64,000 nt of DNA from UBA6136 sp044350805 (GTDB taxonomy: Bacteria; Pseudomonadota; Gammaproteobacteria; Methylococcales; Methylococcaceae), in NCBI GenBank assembly GCA_044350805.1, contig JBILGU010000011.1:20701-84700 (forward strand). The letters are read 5' to 3'. Position 1 is the stretch's first letter; the number at the start of each line of letters is the position of its first letter. Under the pieces are notes generated by a model that saw nothing but the letters and a program-made list of their open reading frames with translations, was not told the DNA's origin and ran no database searches. This document shows, piece after piece, positions 39,266 to 48,606 of this stretch. The translations under genes were made by a program, and so were the position numbers.

Positions 39266-40476
39266 AGGCGGGTTGGCAGACCAAAAAACTGGGTAGCCTT
39301 TGTCAGATTGAACTGGGGAAAACGCCTGCCCGTTCTGACAAGTCTCTCTGGGATGAGAAGAGGCAGACCAAAAACGTCTGGCTTTCTATTGCTGACCTTC
39401 TTAACGGCGAGGATGGCTCCGTATACGACAGCAAGGAGTATCTGTCCGATAAAGGCGCAGCGGTATCGAAGATTGTCCGCAGAGGTACATTGCTTGCGAG
39501 CTTCAAGCTCACCTTAGGAAGACTAGCGTTTGCCGGACGTGATCTCTACACAAACGAAGCAATTGCTGCGTTGTCGATTTACGACGAGAAGGAACTCACC
39601 AAGGAGTTTTTGTATTACTTCTTGCACTTTTTCGATTGGACAAAGGCCGCCGAAAACGATGTCAAGATAAAAGGGATGACGCTAAACAAGGCCAAGCTAA
39701 AGGAAATGCTTGTTCATTTTCCTGCGCCGTCCGAGCAGCACCGCATCGTCGCCATCCTCGACGAAGCCTTCGATGGCATTGCCATCGCCAAGGCCAACGC
39801 TGAAAAAAACCTCCAGAACGCCCGCGCCTTGTTCGAAAGCCACTTGCAATCGGTTTTTTCGGAGCGGGGTGATGGCTGGATGGATCGCTCTCTTGAGGAT
39901 GTAGTAGATGCCGAATGTTCGCTTTCCTATGGAATTGTACAGCCAGGCCCTGATTTCCCATCGGGTCTGCCGGTCGTGAGACCAACTGATTTAACAGCTA
40001 AGGAGATTACCCTAGGTGGGTTGAAGCGAATCGATCCAATGTTGGCCGATAGCTACAACCGAACCAAACTTCGGGGTGGCGAGCTTCTTTTATGTGTTCG
40101 AGGGAGTACTGGTGTTATCGGTATCGCATCTGCTGAACTTCTGGGAGCAAACGTAACACGAGGCATAGTTCCGATTATGTTTGAGCCATCTGTGCTTAGA
40201 CACGACTTCGGCTATTTCCTTATGGCCTCACGGATGGTGCAAAGCCAGATTCGCGCCAAGACCTATGGAGCAGCGCTCATGCAAATTAATCTTGGGGATC
40301 TACGGAAGATTTCGGTTTCTTTTCCTGGATTAAAGGAACAGGGGTTATTGGCATCCAAGCTCGAAAAATTAGCTGGCGAATCCCAACGCCTTGAATCCAT
40401 CTACCAGCAAAAGCTGGCTGCACTTGATGACCTAAAAAAATCCCTTATGCACCGAGCCTTCTCCGGCCAACTCTAG
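39262..40476 (+). CDS. hsdS: Type I restriction specificity subunit HsdS
   Basis: The 404-residue product has two target-recognition domains, the first starting KAGWQTKKLGSLCQIELGKT (~1-150) and the second ~205-360. Each is followed by a coiled-coil spacer: SEQHRIVAILDEAFDGIAIA in the middle and KLEKLAGESQRLESIYQQKL plus KKSLMHRAFSGQL at the end. The recognition sequence cannot be deduced. It overlaps hsdM by 4 bases, so expression is coupled. Confidence 0.9.
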   Translation: MKAGWQTKKLGSLCQIELGKTPARSDKSLWDEKRQTKNVWLSIADLLNGEDGSVYDSKEYLSDKGAAVSKIVRRGTLLASFKLTLGRLAFAGRDLYTNEAIAALSIYDEKELTKEFLYYFLHFFDWTKAAENDVKIKGMTLNKAKLKEMLVHFPAPSEQHRIVAILDEAFDGIAIAKANAEKNLQNARALFESHLQSVFSERGDGWMDRSLEDVVDAECSLSYGIVQPGPDFPSGLPVVRPTDLTAKEITLGGLKRIDPMLADSYNRTKLRGGELLLCVRGSTGVIGIASAELLGANVTRGIVPIMFEPSVLRHDFGYFLMASRMVQSQIRAKTYGAALMQINLGDLRKISVSFPGLKEQGLLASKLEKLAGESQRLESIYQQKLAALDDLKKSLMHRAFSGQL

Positions 40477-40488
40477 CGAGACCTATCA

Positions 40489-42285
40489 ATGTCCACTCAA
40501 CGCTATTCAGTCACGCCGCACCCCATCGAAACCATCCTCACCTGGGTCAAGTCGGGAGAGATTGCGATCCCGGAAATCCAAAGGCCTTTCGTCTGGGAGG
40601 CGACCAAGGTGCGCAACCTGCTGGACTCGCTATATCAGGGCTATCCGGTCGGCTATCTCATCGCCTGGCGCAATCACACGGTGAAGCTGAAGGATGGCAC
40701 CACCTCGGCTGGCAAGCGCATCCTGATCGATGGACAGCAACGGGTAACGGCGCTGATGGCGTCCCTGCTCGGCATTGATGTACTGAACGATGATTACGAG
40801 ACGGTGCAAATCCGCATCGCCTTTAATCCGCAGGAAGAAGCCTTCGAGGTATCGAACCCGGCAATTCAGAAGAATGCCGCCTGGCTGCCCGATGTGGCGA
40901 AGGTATTTGACCCGGCGGTCAGCGTATTTCAGTTGGTGAGCGACTACTGCGCGGCAAACGAGGTTGTGTCGCAAAATGACGTGTTCAAGGTCATCGAGAA
41001 GCTGCGGGGCATCGTGCATAACCACGTCGGTATCATCGAACTGGCGGAAGACCTGGACATCGAGACGGTGACTGAAATCTTCATCCGTGTGAATTCCGCC
41101 GGATCGCCGCTTTCGCAAGCGGACTTTGCGATGTCAAAGATCGCGGTCAATGAAACCTTTGGCGGCAACATGCTGCGCAAGGCCATCGATTACTTCTGCC
41201 ATCTGGCCGTGGCGCCCGGCTTTCTGAACAAGATCAAGAAGGGCGACCAGGCGTTCGTGGCGTCTGAGTTCTTCGACAAGATGAAGTGGATCGCGGATGT
41301 GAACGATGACATCTACGACCCAAGCTATACCGACATGCTACGTGTGGCTTTTACATCGGAGTTCGGGCGCGGCAAATTGCAGGATTTGGTGGCCCTGCTG
41401 TCGGGTCGTAACTTCGAAACTAAGCAGTACGAAGAGTCTATTGCAGAGGACTCATTTCGTCGGCTGAAGCATGGAATTCTGGCGTTCATTAATGAAACCC
41501 ACTTCGACCGCATCACCATGATTCTGCGCTCGGCGGGGTTTATCACCAGTAAGATGATAACCAGCCAGAATGCTGTCAACTTCGCTTACATCCTTTATCT
41601 ACGTGGTCGAGGGGAGAATGCTCCGGCGGCTGATCTGGAGCAGGCAGTCCGCCGCTGGTACGCGATGTCGGTTCTGCGCGGACGTTACAGTGGAGCTGCG
41701 GATTCACAATTCGATTTCGACATACGGCAGGTCAGCAGTCGAGGGGTTCTTGAGTACGTTGATGCTGTTGTTCCTAATGAATTGCCGGATAGTTTCTGGA
41801 CTGGGATGTTGCCGCAGTTCATGGATACCTCGTCGATCAACAGCCCGTATTTCCTCTGCTACCAGGCGGCGCAGGCCAAGCTAGGCGATAAGGGGTTTCT
41901 GTCGCGCGACATCTCAGTCACGGATCTACTGCTTAACCGCGCCGATGTGCATCACGTTTATCCGCGTCAGTACCTGAAAGACAAGAATCTGACCAAGGGG
42001 ACTTACAACCAAATCGCCAACTATGTAGTGGCGCAGAGCGAGATCAACATCGCAATCGGAGCCAAATCCCCGGCAAGCTACTTCAATGAGTTGGCAGAGC
42101 AGTGCCATGGCGGGCTGAAAAAATATGGCGGAATCATGGACAAGGCAGAAATGCTGGCCAATCTGGGAATGAACTGCATTCCTGCTGGGATGTTGGATGG
42201 GGAGATCAAAGATTTTGAAGAGTTCTTAGCGGAGCGACGGAGATTGATGGCACTGAAGATTAAGGCGTGGTTTGAGGTCTTGTGA
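40489..42285 (+). CDS. DUF262 / HNH (GmrSD-like) protein embedded in the hsd operon
   Basis: The 598-residue product begins with a DUF262 ParB-like domain (IPEIQRPFVWEATKVRNLLD, RILIDGQQRVTAL; DGQQR at ~81) and ends with an HNH-type nuclease region (DVHHVYPRQYL at ~485, then NYVVAQSEINIAIG). This is the domain order of GmrSD and related type IV systems that use nucleotides and cut modified DNA. It lies 12 bases after hsdS and overlaps hsdR by one base, so it is inside the type I operon. Confidence 0.85.
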   Translation: MSTQRYSVTPHPIETILTWVKSGEIAIPEIQRPFVWEATKVRNLLDSLYQGYPVGYLIAWRNHTVKLKDGTTSAGKRILIDGQQRVTALMASLLGIDVLNDDYETVQIRIAFNPQEEAFEVSNPAIQKNAAWLPDVAKVFDPAVSVFQLVSDYCAANEVVSQNDVFKVIEKLRGIVHNHVGIIELAEDLDIETVTEIFIRVNSAGSPLSQADFAMSKIAVNETFGGNMLRKAIDYFCHLAVAPGFLNKIKKGDQAFVASEFFDKMKWIADVNDDIYDPSYTDMLRVAFTSEFGRGKLQDLVALLSGRNFETKQYEESIAEDSFRRLKHGILAFINETHFDRITMILRSAGFITSKMITSQNAVNFAYILYLRGRGENAPAADLEQAVRRWYAMSVLRGRYSGAADSQFDFDIRQVSSRGVLEYVDAVVPNELPDSFWTGMLPQFMDTSSINSPYFLCYQAAQAKLGDKGFLSRDISVTDLLLNRADVHHVYPRQYLKDKNLTKGTYNQIANYVVAQSEINIAIGAKSPASYFNELAEQCHGGLKKYGGIMDKAEMLANLGMNCIPAGMLDGEIKDFEEFLAERRRLMALKIKAWFEVL

Positions 42286-44684
42286 TGAACGAAGCCGAAA
42301 CCTGTCTCCTACACATCGAACCAGCGCTAAGGGCGTCAGGCTGGGGCGTGGTCGAAGGTAGTCGCATTCGTCCTCAATATCCAATAACGCTCGGTCGTCT
42401 TGAAGGCGCGGGAAAGCGGGGCATGCCATTAAAGGCTGACTACGTTCTTGAATACCGCAACACCAAGCTGGCGGTGGTCGAAGCAAAGGCTTGGGATAAG
42501 CCCCTTACAGAAGGCGTTGGCCAAGCCAAGGACTATGCGGCCAAGCTGGCGGTGCGCTTTACCTATGCGACGAACGGGCAGGGCTTTTACAGCATCGACA
42601 TGCAGACTGCTTTGGAGGGCCAGATCGAGGCTTTCCCCTCGCCAGATGAGCTATGGGATCGAACCTTTGCCAGTAAAAATGCATGGCGAGATCGATTTAC
42701 CGCAGTGCCATTCGAGGACCGGGGTGGCTACTTCCAGGGTCGCTATTACCAAGATATTGCCATCGAGAGGGTGCTGGCGGCAGTAGCAGCCGAGCAAGAA
42801 CGCATCCTCCTGACGCTGGCGACCGGCACCGGCAAAACCTTCATCGCCTTTCAGATTGCGTGGAAGCTGTTTCAGAGTCGGTGGAACCTGACTGATGCCA
42901 AGGGCGAGGGCGAACCGACCCGCCGTCCCCGTATCCTGTTCCTAGCCGACCGCAATATTCTGGCCGATCAAGCCTACAACGCGTTTTCTGCGTTCGATGA
43001 CAAGGCTCTGGTGCGCATCGATCCAGCGGATATCCGGAAGAAGGGCAAGGTTCCGAAGAACGGCAGCATTTTTTTCACCATCTTCCAGACCTTCATGAGC
43101 GGGGCTGGTAATACGCCTTACTTCGGTGAGTACCCCCCAGACTTTTTCGACTTCATTGTGATCGACGAATGTCACAGGGGTGGAGCTAACGATGAGGGTA
43201 ATTGGCGTGGCATCCTTGAATACTTTGCCCCGGCTGTTCAGCTTGGTCTGACAGCGACACCCAAGCGCAAAGACAACGTCGATACCTACGCTTATTTCGG
43301 CGAGCCGGTATTCATCTACTCGCTTAAGGACGGGATCAATGATGGCTTTCTGACTCCGTTTCGGGTTAAGCAGATTTCGACCACCCTAGATGAGTACGTT
43401 TTTACAGCTGACGACAATGTTGTGGAGGGTGAGGTTGAGGTCGGAAAGCTATACAAAGAGCCGGACTTCAACAAAATCATCGAGATCCAGGAACGCGAGA
43501 AGAAGCGTGTAGAGATCTTCATGTCGATGATTGATCAGCGAGAAAAGACAATTGTCTTCTGTGCGACGCAGGACCATGCTCTGGCAATTCGCGATCTGAT
43601 CAACCAGATCAAAACAAGCCAGGACCTCAACTATTGCCAGCGAGTGACGGCAAATGATGGTGCCTTGGGTGACCAGGCGCTTCGAGATTTTCAGGACAAT
43701 GAAAAGAACACCCCAACGATCCTAACTACGTCGCAGAAACTATCCACCGGAGTTGATGCCCGTAACGTGCGCAACATCGTTCTGTTGCGACCAGTGAATT
43801 CGATGATCGAATTCAAACAGATCATCGGGCGTGGTACTCGCCTATATGATGGCAAGGACTACTTCACGATCTACGACTTTGTGAAGGCTCATCATCATTT
43901 CAGCGATCCAGAGTGGGATGGAGAACCCGCTGAGCCAGAGGTGTGCGCAAAGTGCAATTCCGTTCCTTGCCAATGTGAGAAGCAGCCATCGAAGCCCTGT
44001 TCTAGCTGCGGAAACTCACCCTGCACCTGCCCTAAGGAAACTTGCGATGTATGTGGTCAGCAACCATGCATTTGTAAACAGGAAGCAAAGGTTAAGGTGA
44101 AATTGTCTGACGGCAAGTCACGTTCGATCCAGCACATGGTGGTCACCAGTTTCTGGCATCCAGATGGCACCCCGATGTCAGCGCAGCAGTTCATGGAAGC
44201 GCTATTCGGCAAGCTGCCAGATTTCTTCAAAGACGAAGATGAGTTGCGGGCGCTATGGGGCGCCCCGGATACTCGGGGGAAATTGTTGGAAGGCCTTGCT
44301 GATAAGGGTTTTGGTAAGGATCAATTGGCAGAAATGCAAAAGATCATCGACGCTGAGAAAAGTGACCTCTTCGATGTTCTGGCTCACGTGGCCTATGCTC
44401 TTGATCCACTAACTCGGGAGGAAAGGGCGAACCGGGCGATGGCTCGGATTACCGAGTGCTTCAATTCGAAACAAAAGGTTTTTCTCGACTTTGTCCTATC
44501 GCACTATGTGGCGTTGGGTGTGGAAGAACTGGATCAGAAAAAGCTGACCCCACTTTTGAAGCTGAAATACCATGATTCACTCCCTGATGCGTTGGCGGAG
44601 CTTGGACGGCCTGATGAGATCGGGAAGGTATTTAGTGGGTTTCAGCGGTATTTATACGATGAGTCATTGATCCCGGTGGCGTGA
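42285..44684 (+). CDS. hsdR: Type I restriction endonuclease subunit HsdR with a Cys-rich insert
   Basis: The ~799-residue product has an N-terminal PD-(D/E)XK nuclease (KADYVLEYRNTKLAVVEAKA, ~51-70), a superfamily 2 helicase with Walker A TLATGTGKTFIAF (~180), DEAD-box variant VIDECHRGG (~293) and motif VI QIIGRGTRLYDG. After ~550 comes a Cys-rich stretch with three repeats CxxC-N3-4-PCxC (CAKCNSVPCQC, CSSCGNSPCTC, CDVCGQQPCIC; nt 43941-44086), where relatives have a Pro/Glu linker. A C-terminal EcoEI_R-like region follows. The ATG at 42285 overlaps the stop of the DUF262 gene by one base. It cuts unmethylated DNA after translocation. Confidence 0.9.
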   Translation: MNEAETCLLHIEPALRASGWGVVEGSRIRPQYPITLGRLEGAGKRGMPLKADYVLEYRNTKLAVVEAKAWDKPLTEGVGQAKDYAAKLAVRFTYATNGQGFYSIDMQTALEGQIEAFPSPDELWDRTFASKNAWRDRFTAVPFEDRGGYFQGRYYQDIAIERVLAAVAAEQERILLTLATGTGKTFIAFQIAWKLFQSRWNLTDAKGEGEPTRRPRILFLADRNILADQAYNAFSAFDDKALVRIDPADIRKKGKVPKNGSIFFTIFQTFMSGAGNTPYFGEYPPDFFDFIVIDECHRGGANDEGNWRGILEYFAPAVQLGLTATPKRKDNVDTYAYFGEPVFIYSLKDGINDGFLTPFRVKQISTTLDEYVFTADDNVVEGEVEVGKLYKEPDFNKIIEIQEREKKRVEIFMSMIDQREKTIVFCATQDHALAIRDLINQIKTSQDLNYCQRVTANDGALGDQALRDFQDNEKNTPTILTTSQKLSTGVDARNVRNIVLLRPVNSMIEFKQIIGRGTRLYDGKDYFTIYDFVKAHHHFSDPEWDGEPAEPEVCAKCNSVPCQCEKQPSKPCSSCGNSPCTCPKETCDVCGQQPCICKQEAKVKVKLSDGKSRSIQHMVVTSFWHPDGTPMSAQQFMEALFGKLPDFFKDEDELRALWGAPDTRGKLLEGLADKGFGKDQLAEMQKIIDAEKSDLFDVLAHVAYALDPLTREERANRAMARITECFNSKQKVFLDFVLSHYVALGVEELDQKKLTPLLKLKYHDSLPDALAELGRPDEIGKVFSGFQRYLYDESLIPVA

Positions 44685-44740
44685 TGGGCGCTACTTAAAT
44701 TATCCTGATTTCCCATGGTTCGCCGATTCAGGTCTTCCCA

Positions 44741-45148
44741 ATGAACGAAGCAATTCAATCCATTAGGGTTATTGCAGCAGTGATTCGTCGCGATGATTCA
44801 TGGCTTCTCGGCTTAAGACCATCTCACAAACGTCACGGAGGACTCTGGGAGTTTCCGGGGGGTAAGTATGAGATTGGGGAGACGGCGTTCGATGCGGCCG
44901 ACAGGGAGCTTCAAGAGGAGATGGGGGTTGGGGTAGTTTGGGTCGGTGAGATTCTTTTCGAATTTCGAGATCCTGATTCACCATACCTTATCGAATTCAG
45001 AAATGTTCGAATTGACGGAGATCCAAAGCCTCTCGAACACGAGAAGATTGGCTGGTTCGATCTACAGCAAATCTCCAACATGAATCTCGCGCCAACAGAT
45101 CGAAAATTCGCTGAGTACCTTGGGAGGGAGCAGCATGGAGCTGAGTGA
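44741..45148 (+). CDS. NUDIX (MutT/NudG-like) nucleotide hydrolase, copy 2
   Basis: The 135-residue product has a complete NUDIX box (GGKYEIGETAFDAADRELQE...EMGV), preceded by KRHGGLWEFPGG as in copy 1 at 34066-34500. Here the Gly of the EExGU element is present. The rest of the domain (RVIAAVIRRDDSWLLG, LEHEKIGWFDLQQI) is about 60% alike between the copies by eye. It overlaps the second SRA-like/HNH gene by 14 bases. Substrate inferred from NudG-like features. Confidence 0.85.
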   Translation: MNEAIQSIRVIAAVIRRDDSWLLGLRPSHKRHGGLWEFPGGKYEIGETAFDAADRELQEEMGVGVVWVGEILFEFRDPDSPYLIEFRNVRIDGDPKPLEHEKIGWFDLQQISNMNLAPTDRKFAEYLGREQHGAE

Positions 45149-45959
45149 TCTTGTTGTTGGGCAGATATACAAACGTACCGCCTTGCACGATTCATTTGGT
45201 GGTCAGCGCCAGGGGGGCATCAGTACCCCTTCCAAACACCCAATCTTGATGCTCTTTTGCAATGACTCGGGATCCTTGTACGGCTACTCAGATGGTCCCC
45301 AAGAAAACGGGATTTTTTGGTACACGGGTGAGGGGCAAGTTGGCGATATGCAGTTCGCACGGGGAAACAAAGCGATTCGAGACCATCGTGCCGAGGGTTC
45401 CTCGCTGCACTTGTTCGAAGGTGCCGAGAAAACCTTTGTTCGGTATATCGGCGAAGCCGAATTAGTAAGCTATCACGAGGCAATTGGCCCCGATATCAAC
45501 GGAGAGGATCGGAAGGTAATTGTTTTTGAGCTTGAACTTCGTCCGGCTGGGACATTGGATATTCTCCCCCCCATGGATGATAACGGAATGAAAGCGCTGA
45601 ACCGAATGAATCAGACGGATCTTCGCAAGGCGGCCCTGTCTGGATCAAGTCAGGGGGTAACGCCAAGGCAACAGACGGTGCTTACCTTCCGCAGAAGTGA
45701 GGCCATAAAGCTATACGTCAAAAAGAGAGCTAATGGCGTTTGTGAGGCCTGTGGACAGCCCGCCCCATTCAACACAAAAAAAGGCGAGCCTTACTTGGAA
45801 CCTCATCATACGACCCGCCTTGCTGATGGCGGGCCGGATCATCCCAGGCATGTCGGCGCTTTATGCCCGAACTGTCATAGAAGGATTCACTCAGGATCTG
45901 ATGGTAAAGAGATCAACGCGCAGGTCGAAACATATCTTGCGAGCATCGAAGTGGATTGA
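45135..45959 (+). CDS. SRA-like / HNH nuclease (type IV restriction-like), copy 2
   Basis: The 274-residue product matches copy 1 at 34493-35317 in length and layout. The SRA-like module has SFGGQRQGGISTPS, CNDSGSLYGYSDG and WYTGEGQVGDM. The HNH domain keeps CEAC, EPHHT and CPNC; its last 79 residues are 64/79 identical to copy 1. The ATG at 45135 has GGGAGG upstream and lies inside the NUDIX gene. It ends the defence cargo next to hsdR. Confidence 0.85.
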   Translation: MELSDLVVGQIYKRTALHDSFGGQRQGGISTPSKHPILMLFCNDSGSLYGYSDGPQENGIFWYTGEGQVGDMQFARGNKAIRDHRAEGSSLHLFEGAEKTFVRYIGEAELVSYHEAIGPDINGEDRKVIVFELELRPAGTLDILPPMDDNGMKALNRMNQTDLRKAALSGSSQGVTPRQQTVLTFRRSEAIKLYVKKRANGVCEACGQPAPFNTKKGEPYLEPHHTTRLADGGPDHPRHVGALCPNCHRRIHSGSDGKEINAQVETYLASIEVD

Positions 45960-46067
45960 GGTAAGGATAAAATTATTTTCCCTTTACAGCTCTCAAAATT
46001 GCCGCCAACCTATACTTTTAGGCTGCAATAATCTCTATTTGATAAACCCTCTTTGGGGTACTCAAAC

Positions 46068-46388
46068 TCAAAGGATTATCCAGGCGGCTATCGAGGCGGG
46101 CAATGCGATTCCCGCTATGACGAGCCTCGAGCTATGGGGAATAAAGCCAGAGAGAATGGCGCCAACTATGACCTCAGCAATGGCCATAAATCCAAATTTT
46201 GCTGAATAGGTTCCGAAGGTATAAGCGATCCATAAGATCGCGATCAATTGAGTGCTGCCTGTAGAAAAAGTTATCCACTCTTGCCTTTCAGGGCCATAGC
46301 CAGGATAGGCTTTGGCTGTAGCCAGTGCCTTAGTTGCCCCACCGGCTAAAAAACCAATTATCAAACCGAGTAGAACTTTAGATCCCAT
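46068..46388 (-). CDS. Small multi-pass membrane protein
   Basis: The 106-residue product has about four hydrophobic segments (KVLLGLIIGFLAGGATKAL, TQLIAILWIAYTFG, MAIAEVIVGAILSGF, LVIAGIALPASIAAWIIL). I do not recognise the family. It is convergent with the second HNH gene and stands alone on the minus strand. Confidence 0.5.
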   Translation of the reverse strand: MGSKVLLGLIIGFLAGGATKALATAKAYPGYGPERQEWITFSTGSTQLIAILWIAYTFGTYSAKFGFMAIAEVIVGAILSGFIPHSSRLVIAGIALPASIAAWIIL

Positions 46389-46490
46389 AAATATCCCCGA
46401 AATACGCTAAGTCAGTGTTCATAACTTCATTATGATAAGGGTGCTATAAATGCGAGCGCATCATTAAAAATAATGAGTTAAGGAGTTTTT

Positions 46491-46709
46491 ATGACGATAG
46501 ATAAAAGCCTCCTGCTGAAGGACGCCTTGAGCTATGCCGCATCAGCATCGCGTGAATTGACTGCCGCGGTAGGAGCTGGGGAGTTACCTAATTCTGCGAC
46601 GCTATCGACAATTGAGCGCGAGTTGCGCGACGCGGCTGATTTGGTTCGACAGACCTACCGGAGCGATGAAATCGGGGAAGTCGAGACTGAAGCAGGTGAT
46701 GAAGTCTGA
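46491..46709 (+). CDS. Small hypothetical protein
   Basis: The 72-residue acidic product is probably helical (LKDALSYAASASRELTAAVG) and has no recognised domain. AAGGAG lies 7 bases before the ATG, an ideal ribosome-binding site, so translation is likely. Confidence 0.5.
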   Translation: MTIDKSLLLKDALSYAASASRELTAAVGAGELPNSATLSTIERELRDAADLVRQTYRSDEIGEVETEAGDEV

Positions 46710-46821
46710 GCAGCTCGGCGGCAGAGTTCCTTGAGGGTGGGTGTAGCCGTCTTCGATTGGTATACCAACTAGTTCACGCAGGTCGACGAGCTGAGTCTGG
46801 CTAATTCCTTACAGCCCAGAT

Positions 46822-47259
46822 TTAACAATCTCCCATCGCGACGACTGCCGGAGGGCAGGGCAAAGGCAGGCTGTGGAGTTCTGGGCCAGAATCCCGGTCA
46901 TCTTCGTCTTCGATTGGGGCAGGTACAACCATGCGTCCGCCGGTACCATAGACGTTGTGGTTATGGCCCTTGGCTTTTCTAGCTGTGGTTGATGGCAGAG
47001 TCTGGACCCAGGTGTTCCCTTCGCGAACATATCCCGGTTTAGTGAGATCTTCCGCATCGCTGCCGGGTAGGGTCTGGTAAATGCGATCCCCATCGACGGC
47101 CATGCCTGGCTTCACCAATGAATCTGCATTGGTCCCCGGAATTGTGGGGCGTAGGTAGGTCACGGCCAAGGAGTTACCGGGTAACAACAGACTCATGGCT
47201 AGACAGGCTAGAAGAATGCTCCCTCTCACGTTGATTTCATCTAGCTGATCGATATGCAT
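46822..47259 (-). CDS. Exported hypothetical protein
   Basis: The ~145-residue product has a signal peptide (GSILLACLAMSLLLPGNSLA) and two related segments (RPTIPGTNADSLVKPGMAVDG and TLPGSDAEDLTKPGYVREG). The repeat unit is about 25 residues. The ATG at 47259 follows GGAGAGG. It lies alone between plus-strand genes. Function unknown. Confidence 0.5.
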   Translation of the reverse strand: MHIDQLDEINVRGSILLACLAMSLLLPGNSLAVTYLRPTIPGTNADSLVKPGMAVDGDRIYQTLPGSDAEDLTKPGYVREGNTWVQTLPSTTARKAKGHNHNVYGTGGRMVVPAPIEDEDDRDSGPELHSLPLPCPPAVVAMGDC

Positions 47260-47369
47260 GCGCCTCTCCACGTTGATTGTTTTAAACGCTTACATCCCCA
47301 GTTAGCGTTTCACTTCCATTGAAACGATTGTTAGCCTATCATATCCGTTCCCTTAATAGTGAAACGAAT

Positions 47370-47717
47370 ATGGAAGCAAGCGCCTACAACTGTGATTACT
47401 GCAATGAACCCTTCACTCCTGCTAGATCAGACGCCAGGTTCTGTAGCCCGCAATGCCGGGTGAGATCACACAGACAGCAGCGGACCTCCGATGGTGCGGT
47501 TATGGTGAATGAGGTAATCGATGCGCATGGACGAGCCACGCGCTTGTGGGTGACCGCTAGGCCCACGAGTGGGGGCTTAATCAACTTGGTCTTGTCATCA
47601 ACTTTCTCAGGCGCACAGAGGCCAAATGATCACCGGGTTGTATGGCAAACCGCGCTACCCCCGGAGAGCCTCTCTGTGATCCGTGATGCAATCTCATCAG
47701 TGGTCGATGCGGAATGA
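47370..47717 (+). CDS. Small zinc-finger protein
   Basis: The ~115-residue product begins EASAYNCDYCNEPFTPARSD and has RFCSPQCRVRSHRQQR, together a C-x2-C...C-x3-C zinc-binding pattern with a basic tail. The rest is unremarkable. Its stop overlaps the next gene (ATGA), suggesting a unit with the N-formylglutamate-amidohydrolase-like gene. A longer start at 47319 is less likely. Confidence 0.5.
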   Translation: MEASAYNCDYCNEPFTPARSDARFCSPQCRVRSHRQQRTSDGAVMVNEVIDAHGRATRLWVTARPTSGGLINLVLSSTFSGAQRPNDHRVVWQTALPPESLSVIRDAISSVVDAE

Positions 47718-48559
47718 GCGCTGAAGACTATCCACCATGGGTGGTGCTGCATCTCCCGCATGATTCCACCCTCATTCCTGATTCTGTGAGGGATCAATTC
47801 CTGCTTGATGATGCAGAGTTGATGCGGGAGCTTGACCGCATGACAGACCACATGACTTGTCGGCTCTTTATTGGTTCTCAGACTGCAGCGACAGTGGTCC
47901 GCTCACCTGTGAGCAGATTGGTGGTGGATGTAGAGCGGTTCCCAGACGATGACCAAGAACCCATGGCAGAAAGAGGGATGGGGGCCATCTACACCGCTAC
48001 GTCTGATCTTTCCACGCTCAGGAGGCCTCTATCGCAGGCGGAAAGGACTGAGCTGATGAACACCTACTACTGGCCACATCACGATGCATTGGCTCAGGCG
48101 GTGTCGGCTGCGGTTGATCAGTTTGGTCGGTGTCTAATCATTGATTGCCATAGCTTCTCAAGCCAGGCTCTGCCCTATGAGATGAGCAATGAGGACGAGG
48201 ACAGACCCGATATCTGTATAGGAACAGATCCTATCCATACGCCGAAAATTCTGGCGGATGCATTCGTGAGGGAATTCCAGCAGGCGGGTTACAAGGTTAG
48301 TTTGAACTCGCCGTTTTCTGGTGCCATGGTGCCTGCCACAGTTTCCAAGGAAAACGTTAAGGTCTCATCGGTGATGGTTGAAGTTAACCGAGGGATCTAT
48401 CTAGACGAGACAGAGACTCTACCGGGCAGGAACTTTGAAGCCGTCGCTAATAGGGTGAAAGAGTGTTGCATAAGGGCTGCCGTCCCAAAGCAGAGGGGAC
48501 CCACAAGGAAACTGCCCAGGTGTCCTGTTGCAGAATTCGCGGCGCTGGGGCTTTGCTAG
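47714..48559 (+). CDS. N-formylglutamate amidohydrolase-family protein
   Basis: The 281-residue product fits the FGase family: LHLPHDSTLIPDSV near the start, RLVVDVERFPDD, LIIDCHSFSSQALPYE and NSPFSGAMVPATV contain the His, Asp and Glu residues expected for metal binding. Family members release formate from N-formylglutamate in histidine breakdown, but none of the hut genes is nearby, so an alternative amide substrate is likely. It is cargo of the element, near its right end. Confidence 0.75.
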   Translation: MSAEDYPPWVVLHLPHDSTLIPDSVRDQFLLDDAELMRELDRMTDHMTCRLFIGSQTAATVVRSPVSRLVVDVERFPDDDQEPMAERGMGAIYTATSDLSTLRRPLSQAERTELMNTYYWPHHDALAQAVSAAVDQFGRCLIIDCHSFSSQALPYEMSNEDEDRPDICIGTDPIHTPKILADAFVREFQQAGYKVSLNSPFSGAMVPATVSKENVKVSSVMVEVNRGIYLDETETLPGRNFEAVANRVKECCIRAAVPKQRGPTRKLPRCPVAEFAALGLC

Positions 48560-48606
48560 ACCCGCGATACTGACGAAATCTTCAAGTTTGATTAGGAGGA
48601 AACACG

